Translations under genes and position numbers: made by a program
Notes under the pieces: model-generated
What the model was told of the DNA's origin: nothing
What the model saw: only the letters and a program-made list of their open reading frames with translations
Databases searched by the model: none
Assembly: GCF_000325705.1 (NCBI RefSeq)
Contig: NC_019904.1
Coordinates: 1,806,001 to 1,870,000, forward strand
Direction: 5' to 3'
Source of the DNA: Echinicola vietnamensis DSM 17526
GTDB lineage: Bacteria; Bacteroidota; Bacteroidia; Cytophagales; Cyclobacteriaceae
DNA length: 64,000 nt
Part shown: positions 1 through 8,540 of the stretch, in pieces
Layout: each line of letters opens with the position of its first letter
Position numbering within the stretch: the first letter of the stretch is position 1

Positions 1-471
1 GTCACGCCACTGGAAGAGCTCCCCATCTTTGTGAAAGCAGGTGCTATTATCCCGATGCAGGATGAGGTGGCGTATGACAATAAGGAAGCCTTTGGTACGA
101 TTACCTTGGATATTTTCCCGGGTGGTACTTCTGAGTATCGTCTGTTTGAAGATGATGGAGTGTCTGAAAAGTACATGGAAGGGCACTATGCCGAGACGCT
201 TTTTAGGGCCACATCAGATGACCAAGGCATGGAAATTTCGGTGGGCAAATCAGAAGGGGACTATCGTCCGGGAGCCAGAAGTTATGTCCTGAAAATTCAT
301 ACCGATATTCAACCCGAAGCAGTGCAGCTAAATGGGGATGCCCTCCAGCCGCTTGACGCCACAGCGATAAGAGCAGGAGAAGCCGGCTGGGCCTATGATG
401 CTGAAGCCAACGTGCTTTGGGCAGCCGGAGAAAAAGCCGACGATGAAGAAATTCAATTTCACGTCAGGTAA
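1..471 (+). CDS. GH31 family glycosidase, C-terminal part (5' end outside window)
   Basis: The reading frame is open from base 1 to a TAA at 469-471, giving 156 visible residues. The first residues read VTPLEELPIFVKAGAIIPMQ, which is the signature of the sheet that follows the catalytic barrel in GH31 alpha-glucosidases and alpha-xylosidases ('plFvraGaIiPm'). The rest (FPGGTSEYRLFEDDG...) matches the DUF5110 distal beta-sandwich typical of these enzymes. The catalytic barrel lies upstream of the window, so the substrate cannot be read here. It ends 126 bp before rhaEW on the same strand and may belong to the same sugar-utilisation cluster, possibly releasing hexose or xylose from rhamnose-containing glycans (inference). 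Family assignment is firm; specificity is unknown. Confidence 0.85.
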   Translation, partial: VTPLEELPIFVKAGAIIPMQDEVAYDNKEAFGTITLDIFPGGTSEYRLFEDDGVSEKYMEGHYAETLFRATSDDQGMEISVGKSEGDYRPGARSYVLKIHTDIQPEAVQLNGDALQPLDATAIRAGEAGWAYDAEANVLWAAGEKADDEEIQFHVR

Positions 472-503
472 TGTGGTTGACGATCAAATCCTTATGCAGG
501 CGG

Positions 504-517
504 TATTATCAGTACAG
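504..517 (+). promoter_or_regulatory. Candidate rhamnose-regulon site upstream of rhaEW
   Basis: TATTATCAGTACAG lies 81-94 nt before the rhaEW start. It resembles TCATAACAGTACAG before the NCS1 permease gene and TCATAACAGTTAT before rhaM, each on the coding strand. The CAGTACAG core is exact between this site and the permease site. Read by eye only, not tested statistically. Confidence 0.35.
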
Positions 518-597
518 AACAGGACAGTATTTTAGTTTAAAAAGGATAAATTCGCTATTATAAACTTCAAATCTGCAATTAAAAAACACATAACATA

Positions 598-2706
598 ATG
601 AGCACAGCAGAACGTACTTTTAAGCATGTTAACTACCTCTGGGACGAGCAAAAAGCCCAGGAACTTGAGGGGGATGAGGTGGCCCTTTTGATTTACCGGT
701 CCAATATCCTTGGCGCCGATCTTCGCATCACCAACTATGGTGGAGGCAATACCAGTTGTAAAACCACGGAAGTCGATCCTTTGACCAAGGAAGAGACAGA
801 GGTGATGTGGGTAAAAGGATCCGGTGGTGATATCGGTACGTTGAAGAGAAGTGGCCTTGCCGGGCTTTATGTGGAGAAGTTGCATTCTTTGAAGAATGTT
901 TACAGAGGGCTGGAATTTGAGGACGAGATGGTAGGGTTGTTCAACCATTGCATCTATGACCTGGATTCCAAGGCACCTTCCATAGACACGCCATTGCACG
1001 CGTTCTTGCCGTTTAAGCACATTGACCACCTGCACCCTGATGCAGCCATTGCAATTGCCGCTTCCAAGGATGGTGAGAAGATCACCGAAGAGCTTTTCGA
1101 AGGCCAGATTGCATGGGTGCCATGGCAACGTCCCGGCTTTGACCTGGCCTTGCAATTGGAAAAGGCATTGAACGAGAACCCTGGTATCCGCGGCATCATG
1201 CTGGGTGGACACGGACTGTTCACTTGGGGAGATACGGCTTACGAATGCTATATCAACAGCCTTGAGGTCATTGACAAGGCGTCCGAGTACTTGGAGCAAA
1301 ATTACGGCAAAGACCGTCCAGTATTCGGTGGACAAAAGATCGAATCCCTTGCTCCTGAACAACGTCAAGAGCAGGCATCCATCATCGCCCCGGTATTGAG
1401 AGGGTTGGCTTCCGGCTATAACAGAATGGTGGGACACTTCACCGATGACGAGCGCGTATTGCAGTTTGCCAATAGCCATGACCTTGAAAAGCTGGCGCCA
1501 TTGGGTACAAGCTGTCCTGACCACTTCCTCAGAACCAAAATCAGGCCTTTGGTGCTGGATTTCCCTGCTGATGTGGATTTGAGCAAAGCCGATGAGATCA
1601 AGGAAAAACTTGACAAGGATTTCGAAGAGTACAGAGCGTACTATAAAAAATATTACGAAGACCATAAGCGTGACAACAGTCCAGCCATGCGCGACCCGAA
1701 CCCAGTGGTCATCATCTGGCCGGGAGTGGGCATGTTCTCTTATGCCAAAAACAAGCAAACCGCACGTGTGGCCAGCGAATTTTACATCAATGCCATCAAC
1801 GTAATGCGCGGTGCTGAAGCCGTTTCCGAATATGTGGCCTTGCCACTGCAAGAGGCTTTTGATATCGAATACTGGTTGTTGGAAGAAGCCAAGCTGCAAA
1901 GAATGCCCAAAGAGCAGCCACTTTCCAGAAAGGTCGCTTTGGTGACAGGTGGTGCCGGTGGAATCGGTAAAGCCATTGCCGATAAGCTGGCCAGTGAAGG
2001 TGCCTGTGTATTCATCACGGACATCAACCAAGAGCGATTGGATGGTGCTGTTGCCACTTATTCCAAAGACGTTGGCGGAGGAGCTGTGATGGACGTGACC
2101 AAAGGTGACGATATCATCAAGGCGTACAAAGCAGCGGCGTTGAAATTTGGTGGAGTGGACATTATCGTCAACTGTGCCGGTTTGGCGATTTCCAAGCCTA
2201 TCGAGCAAACTTCCGAACAAGATTGGGACTTGCTGCAGGACATCTTGGTAAAAGGTCAGTTTGCTGTTTCCAAAGCAGGTGTAGAGACTTTGAGGGCCCA
2301 AAACCTCGGCGGAGACATCATCAATATTGCCAGTAAGAATGCCCTTGTATCTGGACCAAACAACGTGGGTTATGGTACGGCCAAAGCGGCTCAAGTACAC
2401 ATGAGCAGATTATTGGCTGCCGAGCTCGGCAAGGACAAGATCCGCGTAAACGTGGTGAATCCAGATGCCGTAATCGAAGGAAGTAAAATCTGGGAAGGCG
2501 AATGGGCCAAAGGACGTGCAAAAGCCTATGGCATTACGGTAGAAGAACTGCCGGCCTTCTATGCCAAAAGAACGATCCTGAACGAAATCATCGGTGTTGA
2601 TGACATTGCCAATGGTGTATTTGCCTTTGTAGGCGGTCACCTTAGCAAATGTACCGGTAATATTCTGAATGTAGATGGCGGAGTAGCCGCTGCCTTTGTT
2701 AGATAA
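598..2706 (+). CDS. rhaEW: Bifunctional rhamnulose-1-phosphate aldolase / lactaldehyde dehydrogenase (RhaEW type)
   Basis: This 702-aa fusion has an N-terminal class II aldolase domain (about residues 20-400, with a histidine cluster at His134, His141, His144 and His146) and a C-terminal short-chain dehydrogenase domain from about residue 445. The SDR part shows the TGGAGGIG nucleotide-binding turn at 450-457 and the catalytic YxxxK pair at Tyr592/Lys596. Such fusions split L-rhamnulose-1-phosphate into DHAP and L-lactaldehyde and oxidise the aldehyde to lactate with NAD. It starts at ATG after an A-rich leader (aacataATG) and ends 2 bp before rhaI, so the two are co-transcribed. A long antisense frame over this gene is a codon shadow. 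The joined architecture differs from the separate RhaD and FucO of E. coli. Assignment is confident from domain order and neighbours. Confidence 0.93.
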   Translation: MSTAERTFKHVNYLWDEQKAQELEGDEVALLIYRSNILGADLRITNYGGGNTSCKTTEVDPLTKEETEVMWVKGSGGDIGTLKRSGLAGLYVEKLHSLKNVYRGLEFEDEMVGLFNHCIYDLDSKAPSIDTPLHAFLPFKHIDHLHPDAAIAIAASKDGEKITEELFEGQIAWVPWQRPGFDLALQLEKALNENPGIRGIMLGGHGLFTWGDTAYECYINSLEVIDKASEYLEQNYGKDRPVFGGQKIESLAPEQRQEQASIIAPVLRGLASGYNRMVGHFTDDERVLQFANSHDLEKLAPLGTSCPDHFLRTKIRPLVLDFPADVDLSKADEIKEKLDKDFEEYRAYYKKYYEDHKRDNSPAMRDPNPVVIIWPGVGMFSYAKNKQTARVASEFYINAINVMRGAEAVSEYVALPLQEAFDIEYWLLEEAKLQRMPKEQPLSRKVALVTGGAGGIGKAIADKLASEGACVFITDINQERLDGAVATYSKDVGGGAVMDVTKGDDIIKAYKAAALKFGGVDIIVNCAGLAISKPIEQTSEQDWDLLQDILVKGQFAVSKAGVETLRAQNLGGDIINIASKNALVSGPNNVGYGTAKAAQVHMSRLLAAELGKDKIRVNVVNPDAVIEGSKIWEGEWAKGRAKAYGITVEELPAFYAKRTILNEIIGVDDIANGVFAFVGGHLSKCTGNILNVDGGVAAAFVR

Positions 2707-2708
2707 TT

Positions 2709-3992
2709 ATGCGAATAGACAAGCAAAAAATAAAAGAAGTAAACGACCAAGCTCTCTCGGAACACCGGGAGAGTTTTGGTCATTTGAGCAGTGTGTTGGG
2801 AAAGAAAGGCATTGATGTCAATGTCCTTGTAGAGAAACTTAAGGAATTTCAAGTGGCCGTGCCGAGCTGGGCGCTGGGCACTGGTGGCACCCGTTTCGGA
2901 AGGTTTTCCGGGGGTGGGGAGCCAGGTACCTTGGAGGACAAGATTTCCGATGTAGGGCTGCTACATCAGTTGAGCCAATCTGCGGGGGCGATTTCATTGC
3001 ACATTCCATGGGATATTCCCAATGATGTGCAAGCCATCAAAGAACTGGCAGCTTCCCATGGGTTGATCTTCGATGCAGTAAACTCCAACACTTTTCAGGA
3101 CCAACCCGACCAAGAGCTGTCCTATAAGTTTGGATCTCTTTGCCATGCAGACAAGAAGGTCCGTGACCAAGCGGTGAAGCATAACCTTGAAGTGATCAAA
3201 TATGGCGATGCCTTGGGGTCCAAGTCATTGACGGTTTGGTTGGCCGACGGCTCTTCTTTTCCGGGACAGCTGAATTTTAAGAAGGCATTCCAACGGACGT
3301 TGGAATCGTTGCAGGAAATCTATGCGGGGATGCCTGAAGACTGGAAGTTGTTTGTGGAATACAAGCCTTACGAGCCGAACTTCTATTCGACGGTGATACA
3401 GGATTGGGGCACTTCCCACATGCTGGCCGATAAGCTGGGTGACCGTGCTTATAGCTTGGTGGACCTGGGCCATCACCTGCCCAATACCAATATTGAGCAA
3501 ATCGTCGCCACCCTGATGATGGTGGGCAAGCTCGGAGGGTTCCACTTCAATGACTCCAAATATGGCGATGACGACGTGACCGTAGGCTCGCTGAAACCAT
3601 ATCAGCTGTTTTTGATCTTCAATGAACTGGTGGACGGAATGGAAGATCCTTCCTCAAACAATCCATATCCAGCTTGGATGATCGATGCCAGCCATAACCT
3701 TAAGGATCCCTTGGAGGACCTGTTGCAATCACTGGAAGCGATCAAGCTGGCCTATGCCCAGGCGCTTTTGGTGGATCGGGATGCTTTGGAAGAGGCCCGG
3801 GAAAATAATGATCCGGCCTTGGCACAAGAGATCCTGCAAGCTGCCTATCGCACCGATGTCCGCTCCTTGCTGGCAGAGGCCAGGTTGCAGGCAGATGGAG
3901 CCCTTGATCCGATAGCGGCATACAGAAAACTTAATGTCCGCAAGGAGTTGATAGCCCAGCGTGGTGAGAAAGTGATTTCCACCGGGCTGTAA
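2709..3992 (+). CDS. rhaI: L-rhamnose isomerase (RhaI, Pseudomonas stutzeri type)
   Basis: This 427-aa TIM-barrel sugar isomerase converts L-rhamnose to L-rhamnulose in the cytoplasm, the first committed step of the phosphorylative pathway. Stretches such as FVEYKPYEPNFYSTV, SLVDLGHHLPNTNIEQI and GGFHFNDSKYGDDDV carry the Glu, Asp and His metal ligands expected in xylose-isomerase-like barrels. The length fits the RhaI family rather than the unrelated E. coli RhaA type. It begins 2 bp after the rhaEW stop and is followed by 242 bp before the rhaB start. The long gap may separate transcripts or reflect a leader, but no clear terminator is seen there. Confidence rests on sequence motifs and on the aldolase and kinase at its sides. 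Confidence 0.92.
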   Translation: MRIDKQKIKEVNDQALSEHRESFGHLSSVLGKKGIDVNVLVEKLKEFQVAVPSWALGTGGTRFGRFSGGGEPGTLEDKISDVGLLHQLSQSAGAISLHIPWDIPNDVQAIKELAASHGLIFDAVNSNTFQDQPDQELSYKFGSLCHADKKVRDQAVKHNLEVIKYGDALGSKSLTVWLADGSSFPGQLNFKKAFQRTLESLQEIYAGMPEDWKLFVEYKPYEPNFYSTVIQDWGTSHMLADKLGDRAYSLVDLGHHLPNTNIEQIVATLMMVGKLGGFHFNDSKYGDDDVTVGSLKPYQLFLIFNELVDGMEDPSSNNPYPAWMIDASHNLKDPLEDLLQSLEAIKLAYAQALLVDRDALEEARENNDPALAQEILQAAYRTDVRSLLAEARLQADGALDPIAAYRKLNVRKELIAQRGEKVISTGL

Positions 3993-4234
3993 CAGGCTGT
4001 TTGGCCCCATTGCGGACCTGTGCGGCATGAAGGAGTTGAGACCGTTATGGTCTTGTCTGGCATGCTTGCATGGACGCAACAAGAACATAAAATTATCACC
4101 ATATATTCCGGCAGTCCGTTCATCTCTTTTTCAAGGGTTTAATAGGTTTGAGATTTTCTTCTGAAAAAAATTGAACTGGATTGTCGGTTTTATTATTCCT
4201 GCTTCGAACGAGAAGCATCATTAAAACACCTCCC

Positions 4235-5581
4235 ATGACGCCAATACCGGTAATTGCCATATTTGATATAGGAAAGACCAATAAGAAGTTCTTTTTGTTT
4301 GATGAGCATAGCAATGAAATCAAGCAGGAGTACAATAAAATCCCCTTGACGGAGGATGAAGATGGTTTTGAATGTGATGATTTGGTGGCCCTTTCCGAAT
4401 GGATTACATCCACGGTAGAAGAAATATGCCAATCACCGGATTATGCGCTCAAAGGAATCAATTTTTCCACCTACGGTGCGTCATTTGTACATATTGATGC
4501 GGACGGAAACCCGCTTACGCCACTTTATAATTACCTGAAAGAAATCCCTCAGGAAATTATCGACGAATTTTATCGGCAATATCCGGAAGAAACCAATAAC
4601 CTCGAAACGGCATCTCCATCCCTTGGGATGCTCAATTCAGGATTGCAGCTGTACTGGCTGAAGAAGACCAAGCCTGATTTGTTTTCCAAGATTGCCTATT
4701 CGCTGCACTTCCCTCAGTACTTGAGCTACTTGTTTACCAAAAAGGCCGTCAGCGAACCGACTTCCATTGGTTGTCATACGCGGCTATGGGACTTCCAAAA
4801 AGACCAATATCATGATTGGGTAAAGCAGGAGGGCATTGACCGGGTGCTGCCTGATATCGTACCGACCGGACAATTGTATCAGGTCGACCTGTGTGGGCGC
4901 AAGGTGGATATCGGTGTAGGGATCCATGACAGTTCCTCTGCCCTGGCCTCCTATCTGGTGCGGGTGAAGGAGCCCTTTCTATTGATTTCTACAGGTACTT
5001 GGAGCATTTCCCTGAATCCTTTTACAACAGATCCGCTGACGAAGGATGAATTGCACAACGACTGCCTGAATTTCCTCAGTATCGAGGGCAAGCCGGTGAA
5101 GGCATCCCGATTTTTCATGGGGTACGAGTTTAATTACCAAATCGACCGAATCAACAAGCACTTTGGCAAACCGGATAAATTTTATAAATCCGTTCCAGCC
5201 AATCCGGCCATCATCAAAGCGATCAAGACGGGCAAGGTAAGCAATACCTTTTACCCCAGACATATAGCGGAGACGCCTCTGGTAAAAGCGCTGTATGAGG
5301 GGAATGAATGGAACCCAGCATCCTTTGCCAACTTTGATGAAGCTTATCATCATTTGATATGGGGACTGACCTTGCTGCAGGTGGAGTCCTTGAAATTGGC
5401 CAGGGGAAATTCAGGTATCAAAAAGGTTTTTATCGATGGTGGTTTTGTCCACAATGAGGTTTTTATGGAATTGTTAAGGTATTACCTCCCGGAAAGCGAA
5501 TTGGAGTTTTCGGATTTTCCGCTTGGCTCCGCCTATGGAGCGGCCTTGGTCTTGGAGGCCAGTGAAAAGAAGATGGCGTAG
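4235..5581 (+). CDS. rhaB: Rhamnulokinase, FGGY family
   Basis: FGGY-family carbohydrate kinase of 448 aa. The N-terminal phosphate-binding loop reads FDIGKTNKK (about residues 10-18), the second ATP site LLISTGTWSISLNPF lies mid-protein, and VFIDGGFVHNEVFMELL near the C-terminus is the adenosine region. In this setting it phosphorylates L-rhamnulose to the 1-phosphate that RhaEW cleaves. A longer in-frame extension to 4181 exists, but the ATG at 4235 directly precedes the conserved kinase fold and is preferred. The TAG stop (5579-5581) is the first base group of a REP hairpin, so a mobile or amplified hairpin array begins exactly at the end of this gene. The substrate is inferred from the operon; FGGY kinases are hard to distinguish by sequence alone. 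Confidence 0.88.
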   Translation: MTPIPVIAIFDIGKTNKKFFLFDEHSNEIKQEYNKIPLTEDEDGFECDDLVALSEWITSTVEEICQSPDYALKGINFSTYGASFVHIDADGNPLTPLYNYLKEIPQEIIDEFYRQYPEETNNLETASPSLGMLNSGLQLYWLKKTKPDLFSKIAYSLHFPQYLSYLFTKKAVSEPTSIGCHTRLWDFQKDQYHDWVKQEGIDRVLPDIVPTGQLYQVDLCGRKVDIGVGIHDSSSALASYLVRVKEPFLLISTGTWSISLNPFTTDPLTKDELHNDCLNFLSIEGKPVKASRFFMGYEFNYQIDRINKHFGKPDKFYKSVPANPAIIKAIKTGKVSNTFYPRHIAETPLVKALYEGNEWNPASFANFDEAYHHLIWGLTLLQVESLKLARGNSGIKKVFIDGGFVHNEVFMELLRYYLPESELEFSDFPLGSAYGAALVLEASEKKMA

Positions 5582-5737
5582 AAGTCTGAAGACTTCTGTA
5601 AGTATCGGTTCCAGTCCGAAGACTGAAACCGGTGGAAAGTATCGGTTTCAGTCCCGGACTGGAACCAGTGGACAGCATGGTCCAAGTCTACTTGGACCTC
5701 ATACTTTATGGAAGTCTTCAGACTTCCTATTTTTTTA
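5580..5737. repeat. REP-like hairpin array, upstream block
   Basis: Five consecutive hairpins are visible: 5580-5597 (AGAAGTCT-GA-AGACTTCT), 5606-5631, 5644-5666, 5679-5698 (GGTCCAAGT-CT-ACTTGGACC) and 5710-5727 (GGAAGTCT-TC-AGACTTCC). Most share an AGTCT/AGACT or CAGTC/GACTG stem core. The last hairpin is followed by TATTTTTTT and should also act as an intrinsic terminator for the rha genes. The first hairpin overlaps the rhaB stop codon. Its 24-nt head (5581-5604) is repeated after the transposase gene at 6318-6341 with a single mismatch in the core. Confidence 0.9.
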
Positions 5738-5762
5738 TTAGCTTGTTTTAAAGGAGGTTAAA

Positions 5763-6317
5763 ATGAGCAGAAAGTACCAAATCAGAGATCAGGATGAGTT
5801 GTATTTTGTGACTTTTACCATTGTAAGATGGATAGACGTGTTTACGCGGAATCGCTATAGGGATATTTTTATCGATTCCTTAAAATTTTGCCAGGATAAT
5901 AAAGGGTTGGAAGTGTATGCTTTTGTCATCATGACCAATCACGTCCATCTGATTATTGGTAGAAATGGCAAGAGTTCCCTTCAAGGAATCATCCGGGATG
6001 TAAAAAAATACACTTCCGTGAAAATTTTAGAGGCTATTGAGCAAAATACGGAGGAAAGCAGGAAGGATTGGCTGTTATATTTTTTTGAAAGGGCGGGAAG
6101 TTTTAAGGCCAGCAATACCAAATATCAATTTTGGCAGCACCATAGTCATCCACTGGAGTTAAATTCGACGAAGAAGATGATAAACTACTTGAATTATATT
6201 CATCAGAATCCAGTAAAGGCTGGAATTGTATATCAGCCCGAGGATTATGTATATAGCAGTGCTGCAAATTATGCAGGGATGGTGGATAAAGTGTTGGATG
6301 TGAAATTTATTGGGTGA
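5763..6317 (+). CDS. REP-associated tyrosine transposase (RAYT), Y1/IS200-like
   Basis: The protein of 184 aa carries the HUH motif as MTNHVHLI (His60 and His62) and the helix NYLNYIHQNPVKAG with the probable nucleophile Tyr145, both diagnostic of REP-associated members of the Y1 transposase family. These enzymes nick single-stranded DNA at hairpins. It has an unusually good Shine-Dalgarno sequence (AAGGAGG, 4 nt before the ATG), rare among the neighbouring genes. It is a single gene with no partner orfB, consistent with RAYT and not with a full IS200/IS605 element. The hairpin arrays on both sides are its presumed substrates. The TGA stop is shared with the first hairpin of the downstream array. 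The reading frame looks intact. Confidence 0.9.
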   Translation: MSRKYQIRDQDELYFVTFTIVRWIDVFTRNRYRDIFIDSLKFCQDNKGLEVYAFVIMTNHVHLIIGRNGKSSLQGIIRDVKKYTSVKILEAIEQNTEESRKDWLLYFFERAGSFKASNTKYQFWQHHSHPLELNSTKKMINYLNYIHQNPVKAGIVYQPEDYVYSSAANYAGMVDKVLDVKFIG

Positions 6318-6453
6318 GAAGTCAGAAGACTTCTGTAAGTAATGGTTGCAAGTCTGGAGACTTGAACCTAGGGCGACTTGAACCAAGGGCATAGAATGGC
6401 CCAAGTCTTCAGACTTGGACCTATACCGTGTTGTAAAAGTCTTCAGACTTTTA
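6317..6453. repeat. REP-like hairpin array, downstream block
   Basis: Four main hairpins: 6317-6334 (AGAAGTC-AGAA-GACTTCT), 6344-6368 (core CAAGTCT-GG-AGACTTG), 6398-6421 (core CCAAGTCT-TC-AGACTTGG) and 6435-6452 (AAAAGTCT-TC-AGACTTTT). The order of stem types follows the upstream block, so the two arrays look like copies of one multi-hairpin unit. The last hairpin runs into the stop codon of the gene on the opposite strand and may terminate transcription from both sides. Confidence 0.88.
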
Positions 6454-7824
6454 GCCCTTAGGGCGTTTGGCTTGGAGCTTAATGTCCACCAGGTCTGAAA
6501 TGTAAACTGGTTTATTGGTTTCGATACTTTTTCGGGCAGCGATGCCAATTAGGATAGACATGGCACCGTCACGGGTACCGGCAGATTGCCGATACGGATC
6601 CGCCATGTTGGGGTCTTTAAAGAGTTTATCTTTCAGGCGCACATCTCCACCTCCATGTCCTCCCCCTGTGTGGGGAATGGTGATGATTTCCGTATCACCA
6701 AAATTCTTGGTCAGTCGAAGTTCATCTGCTGGCTTTTCTTCCCAAGGTTGACTTTCTTTTATCCAGGCTTCCAATCGGCCTTTAGTGCCGTTAAAGGCGA
6801 TGCGGTATCCTTCGTAAGGTGAATAGGTGGTGAGTGAGTAGCTGACTTGTACATCGTTCATGTACCGGATCTGGACCGCCATTTTATCATAAATATCAAT
6901 GTCTTCCCGGTAAACACAGCCATCCCGTAAATAGCCGTCATATTCCTCGTTGGCCACATAGAGGTCCATTAAGCGCTTGCTTTTGGTGATGTCCCAGTAA
7001 AAGTCACAGTCATCCTTGTGGGGACAAGGCCGACAATTAGTGGAACGATAGGGGCCGTTTTTACCATAGAATTCTAATTTTCCGAAAGCGAAAACCTCTG
7101 CTGGATCGGAGTCTAGCCACCAGTTGAGCAGGTCAAAGTGGTGCGTAGCCTTGTGGACGAGCAGCGTGCCGCCCTTTTCGCGGTAACCGTGCCAACGGCG
7201 AAAGTAGGAGGTGCCATGATCGGTGTCCAAATACCAATGGAAATCCACAGAGGTGACCTCGCCGATTTCCCCACCATGGAGGAGCTCATAGATTTTTTGA
7301 CGGTGGGGACTGTAGCGGTAATTAAAGGTGACAATGACCTGTTTTCCCGTGCGACGTTCCGCGTCAAGGATGTTTTGGCACTTTACCTCATCGGTAGTCA
7401 TGGGCTTTTCGGTGATGACATTGGCGCCGGCTTCGAGGCCTTTGATGATGAATTGGTCATGGGTACTGTCCATGGTGGTCACGATAAGGACGTCTGGTTT
7501 TACGGTGGCCATCATTTCATCAAAATCCACAAAAGTGGGGCAATCTACTCCAATGTATGTTTTGCCATACGCCAGACGGCCCTCGTTGATATCCGAGAGC
7601 CCTACAAATTCCACTTCATTTGGATAGTCCTCGACGATGCTTCTGCCAAACATGCTGGTGCCTCTTATGCCTGTGCCTACTAAAGCTACTCGCAGCTTTT
7701 GCGCAGGATTTTCACGTAGATTTAAGGCCTTGGCGATGGGGTGAATGAAAAATGAACCGGCTGCCAACGCCCCGGTTTTGGAAAGGAATCTTCTTCGATG
7801 AAGATTTGTAGTTTGATCTGACAT
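6451..7824 (-). CDS. Gfo/Idh/MocA family oxidoreductase with Tat signal
   Basis: 457 aa from the ATG at 7824, chosen because it starts just before a twin-arginine signal (LHRRRFLSKTGALAAGSF); an upstream in-frame ATG only adds a poor leader. After the signal comes the Rossmann nucleotide-binding turn RVALVGTGIRG, then VITEKPMTTDE with the Glu-Lys-Pro motif of this family. The C-terminal half is the alpha/beta domain that binds sugar or cyclitol substrates. It contains a compact cysteine group (STNCRPCPHKDDCDFYW), which could hold a metal. Exported members are common in Bacteroidota and are thought to act on sugars with tightly bound NAD(P), but the substrate is not readable here. It converges on the RAYT unit and is not obviously part of the rhamnose operon. 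Confidence 0.85.
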   Translation of the reverse strand: MSDQTTNLHRRRFLSKTGALAAGSFFIHPIAKALNLRENPAQKLRVALVGTGIRGTSMFGRSIVEDYPNEVEFVGLSDINEGRLAYGKTYIGVDCPTFVDFDEMMATVKPDVLIVTTMDSTHDQFIIKGLEAGANVITEKPMTTDEVKCQNILDAERRTGKQVIVTFNYRYSPHRQKIYELLHGGEIGEVTSVDFHWYLDTDHGTSYFRRWHGYREKGGTLLVHKATHHFDLLNWWLDSDPAEVFAFGKLEFYGKNGPYRSTNCRPCPHKDDCDFYWDITKSKRLMDLYVANEEYDGYLRDGCVYREDIDIYDKMAVQIRYMNDVQVSYSLTTYSPYEGYRIAFNGTKGRLEAWIKESQPWEEKPADELRLTKNFGDTEIITIPHTGGGHGGGDVRLKDKLFKDPNMADPYRQSAGTRDGAMSILIGIAARKSIETNKPVYISDLVDIKLQAKRPKG

Positions 7825-8090
7825 GGTGTTATGGGTTATTGTTTTATCGGTAATTAATATAATCAAAAAGTTTTTTAAATCACTTCATATTTGGCATTAT
7901 GCAGCGTTTAGGGGGAGGGTTTGATGAGGCTTGCATAGTAGGCAAAATAAAAAGGAGCTTTGTTGAATGGGCCTCTTCTTTTAAAAGAAAGGAGGGCAAC
8001 GAGTTTTTTTTCGGCCTATTCGTTAGTAATCCTATCTGTGGCACATTATTTTCGGGTGGTTTGGTTAATGTAACAGATTAGATGATTCAC

Positions 8091-8540
8091 ATGAAAAGAT
8101 TATTGTTGCTATTTGGGCTTGTTTTATATGGGGTTTCGGCCAGCAGCCAAGACTTGGATACATCCATGCTGCAGGGGAAGTGGAAGCTCAAAAGTTATGA
8201 TGCCATCGAAAATATCCGGCTATCGGAGGCTTACCGCACAGCATCTCCTCAAGCACGTGAAGGGATGGATAGAAAAATTGATCGTTTCATCGCTAATACT
8301 TTTTATCATTTTACCAGCACCGACAGCGTTAACTACACTGATCTAAGTGACGGCAGCGTCGTCCAACGGAAGGCTACCTATCGCGTAAAGGAAGGAAAGT
8401 TACTGGTGATCCACTCAGAGGGCAAGAAGGAAGACAAAAAGGCTACAATGCTTGAATTAACGCCTGATCATTTGGTGCTTTCTCCAATTGGAAAGGCTGG
8501 GGAAAATAAGGGCAAGATGGTTTTGAAGCGAATTGAATGA
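8091..8540 (+). CDS. Small secreted protein, lipocalin-like fold possible
   Basis: 149 aa from ATG 8091 (an in-frame ATG at 8082 is also possible). The N-terminus MKRLLLLFGLVLYGVSASSQ is a clear signal peptide. The mature part begins with MLQGKWKLKSYDAIE and continues with alternating strands and basic turns ending in GKMVLKRIE. A 'W-kl' start followed by beta strands is typical of the small lipocalin-like or DUF4488-type proteins of Bacteroidota, but I cannot name a family with certainty. No operon partner: the upstream gene is divergent and 600 bp follow before the next gene. Coding evidence is the signal peptide, even codon use and an intact frame. Confidence 0.7.
   Translation: MKRLLLLFGLVLYGVSASSQDLDTSMLQGKWKLKSYDAIENIRLSEAYRTASPQAREGMDRKIDRFIANTFYHFTSTDSVNYTDLSDGSVVQRKATYRVKEGKLLVIHSEGKKEDKKATMLELTPDHLVLSPIGKAGENKGKMVLKRIE

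Larger units (their letters stand above)
5580..6453 (+). mobile_element. RAYT/REP unit between rhaB and the oxidoreductase gene
   Basis: A Y1 transposase gene is bracketed by two arrays of short imperfect palindromes with the same core. The unit starts in the rhaB stop codon and ends in the stop codon of the converging gene at 6451. The two arrays begin with almost identical sequence (5581-5604 and 6318-6341). No target-site duplication or classical terminal inverted repeat is visible, as expected for REP-associated transposases, which are usually domesticated and move hairpin units rather than themselves. Confidence 0.8.

Noticed and set aside
532..2400. 622-codon open frame antisense to rhaEW
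   Set aside because: It lies wholly over a well-supported enzyme gene, its protein has no recognisable domain, and long antisense frames are expected from the codon bias of the sense gene.
5580..6453. Complete IS200/IS605 insertion sequence
   Set aside because: There is no orfB/TnpB gene, and the transposase has RAYT-type motifs with hairpin arrays, so it is better called a REP-associated unit.
7899..8081. 60-codon frame upstream of the small secreted protein
   Set aside because: Short, with no domain and no plausible ribosome-binding context.
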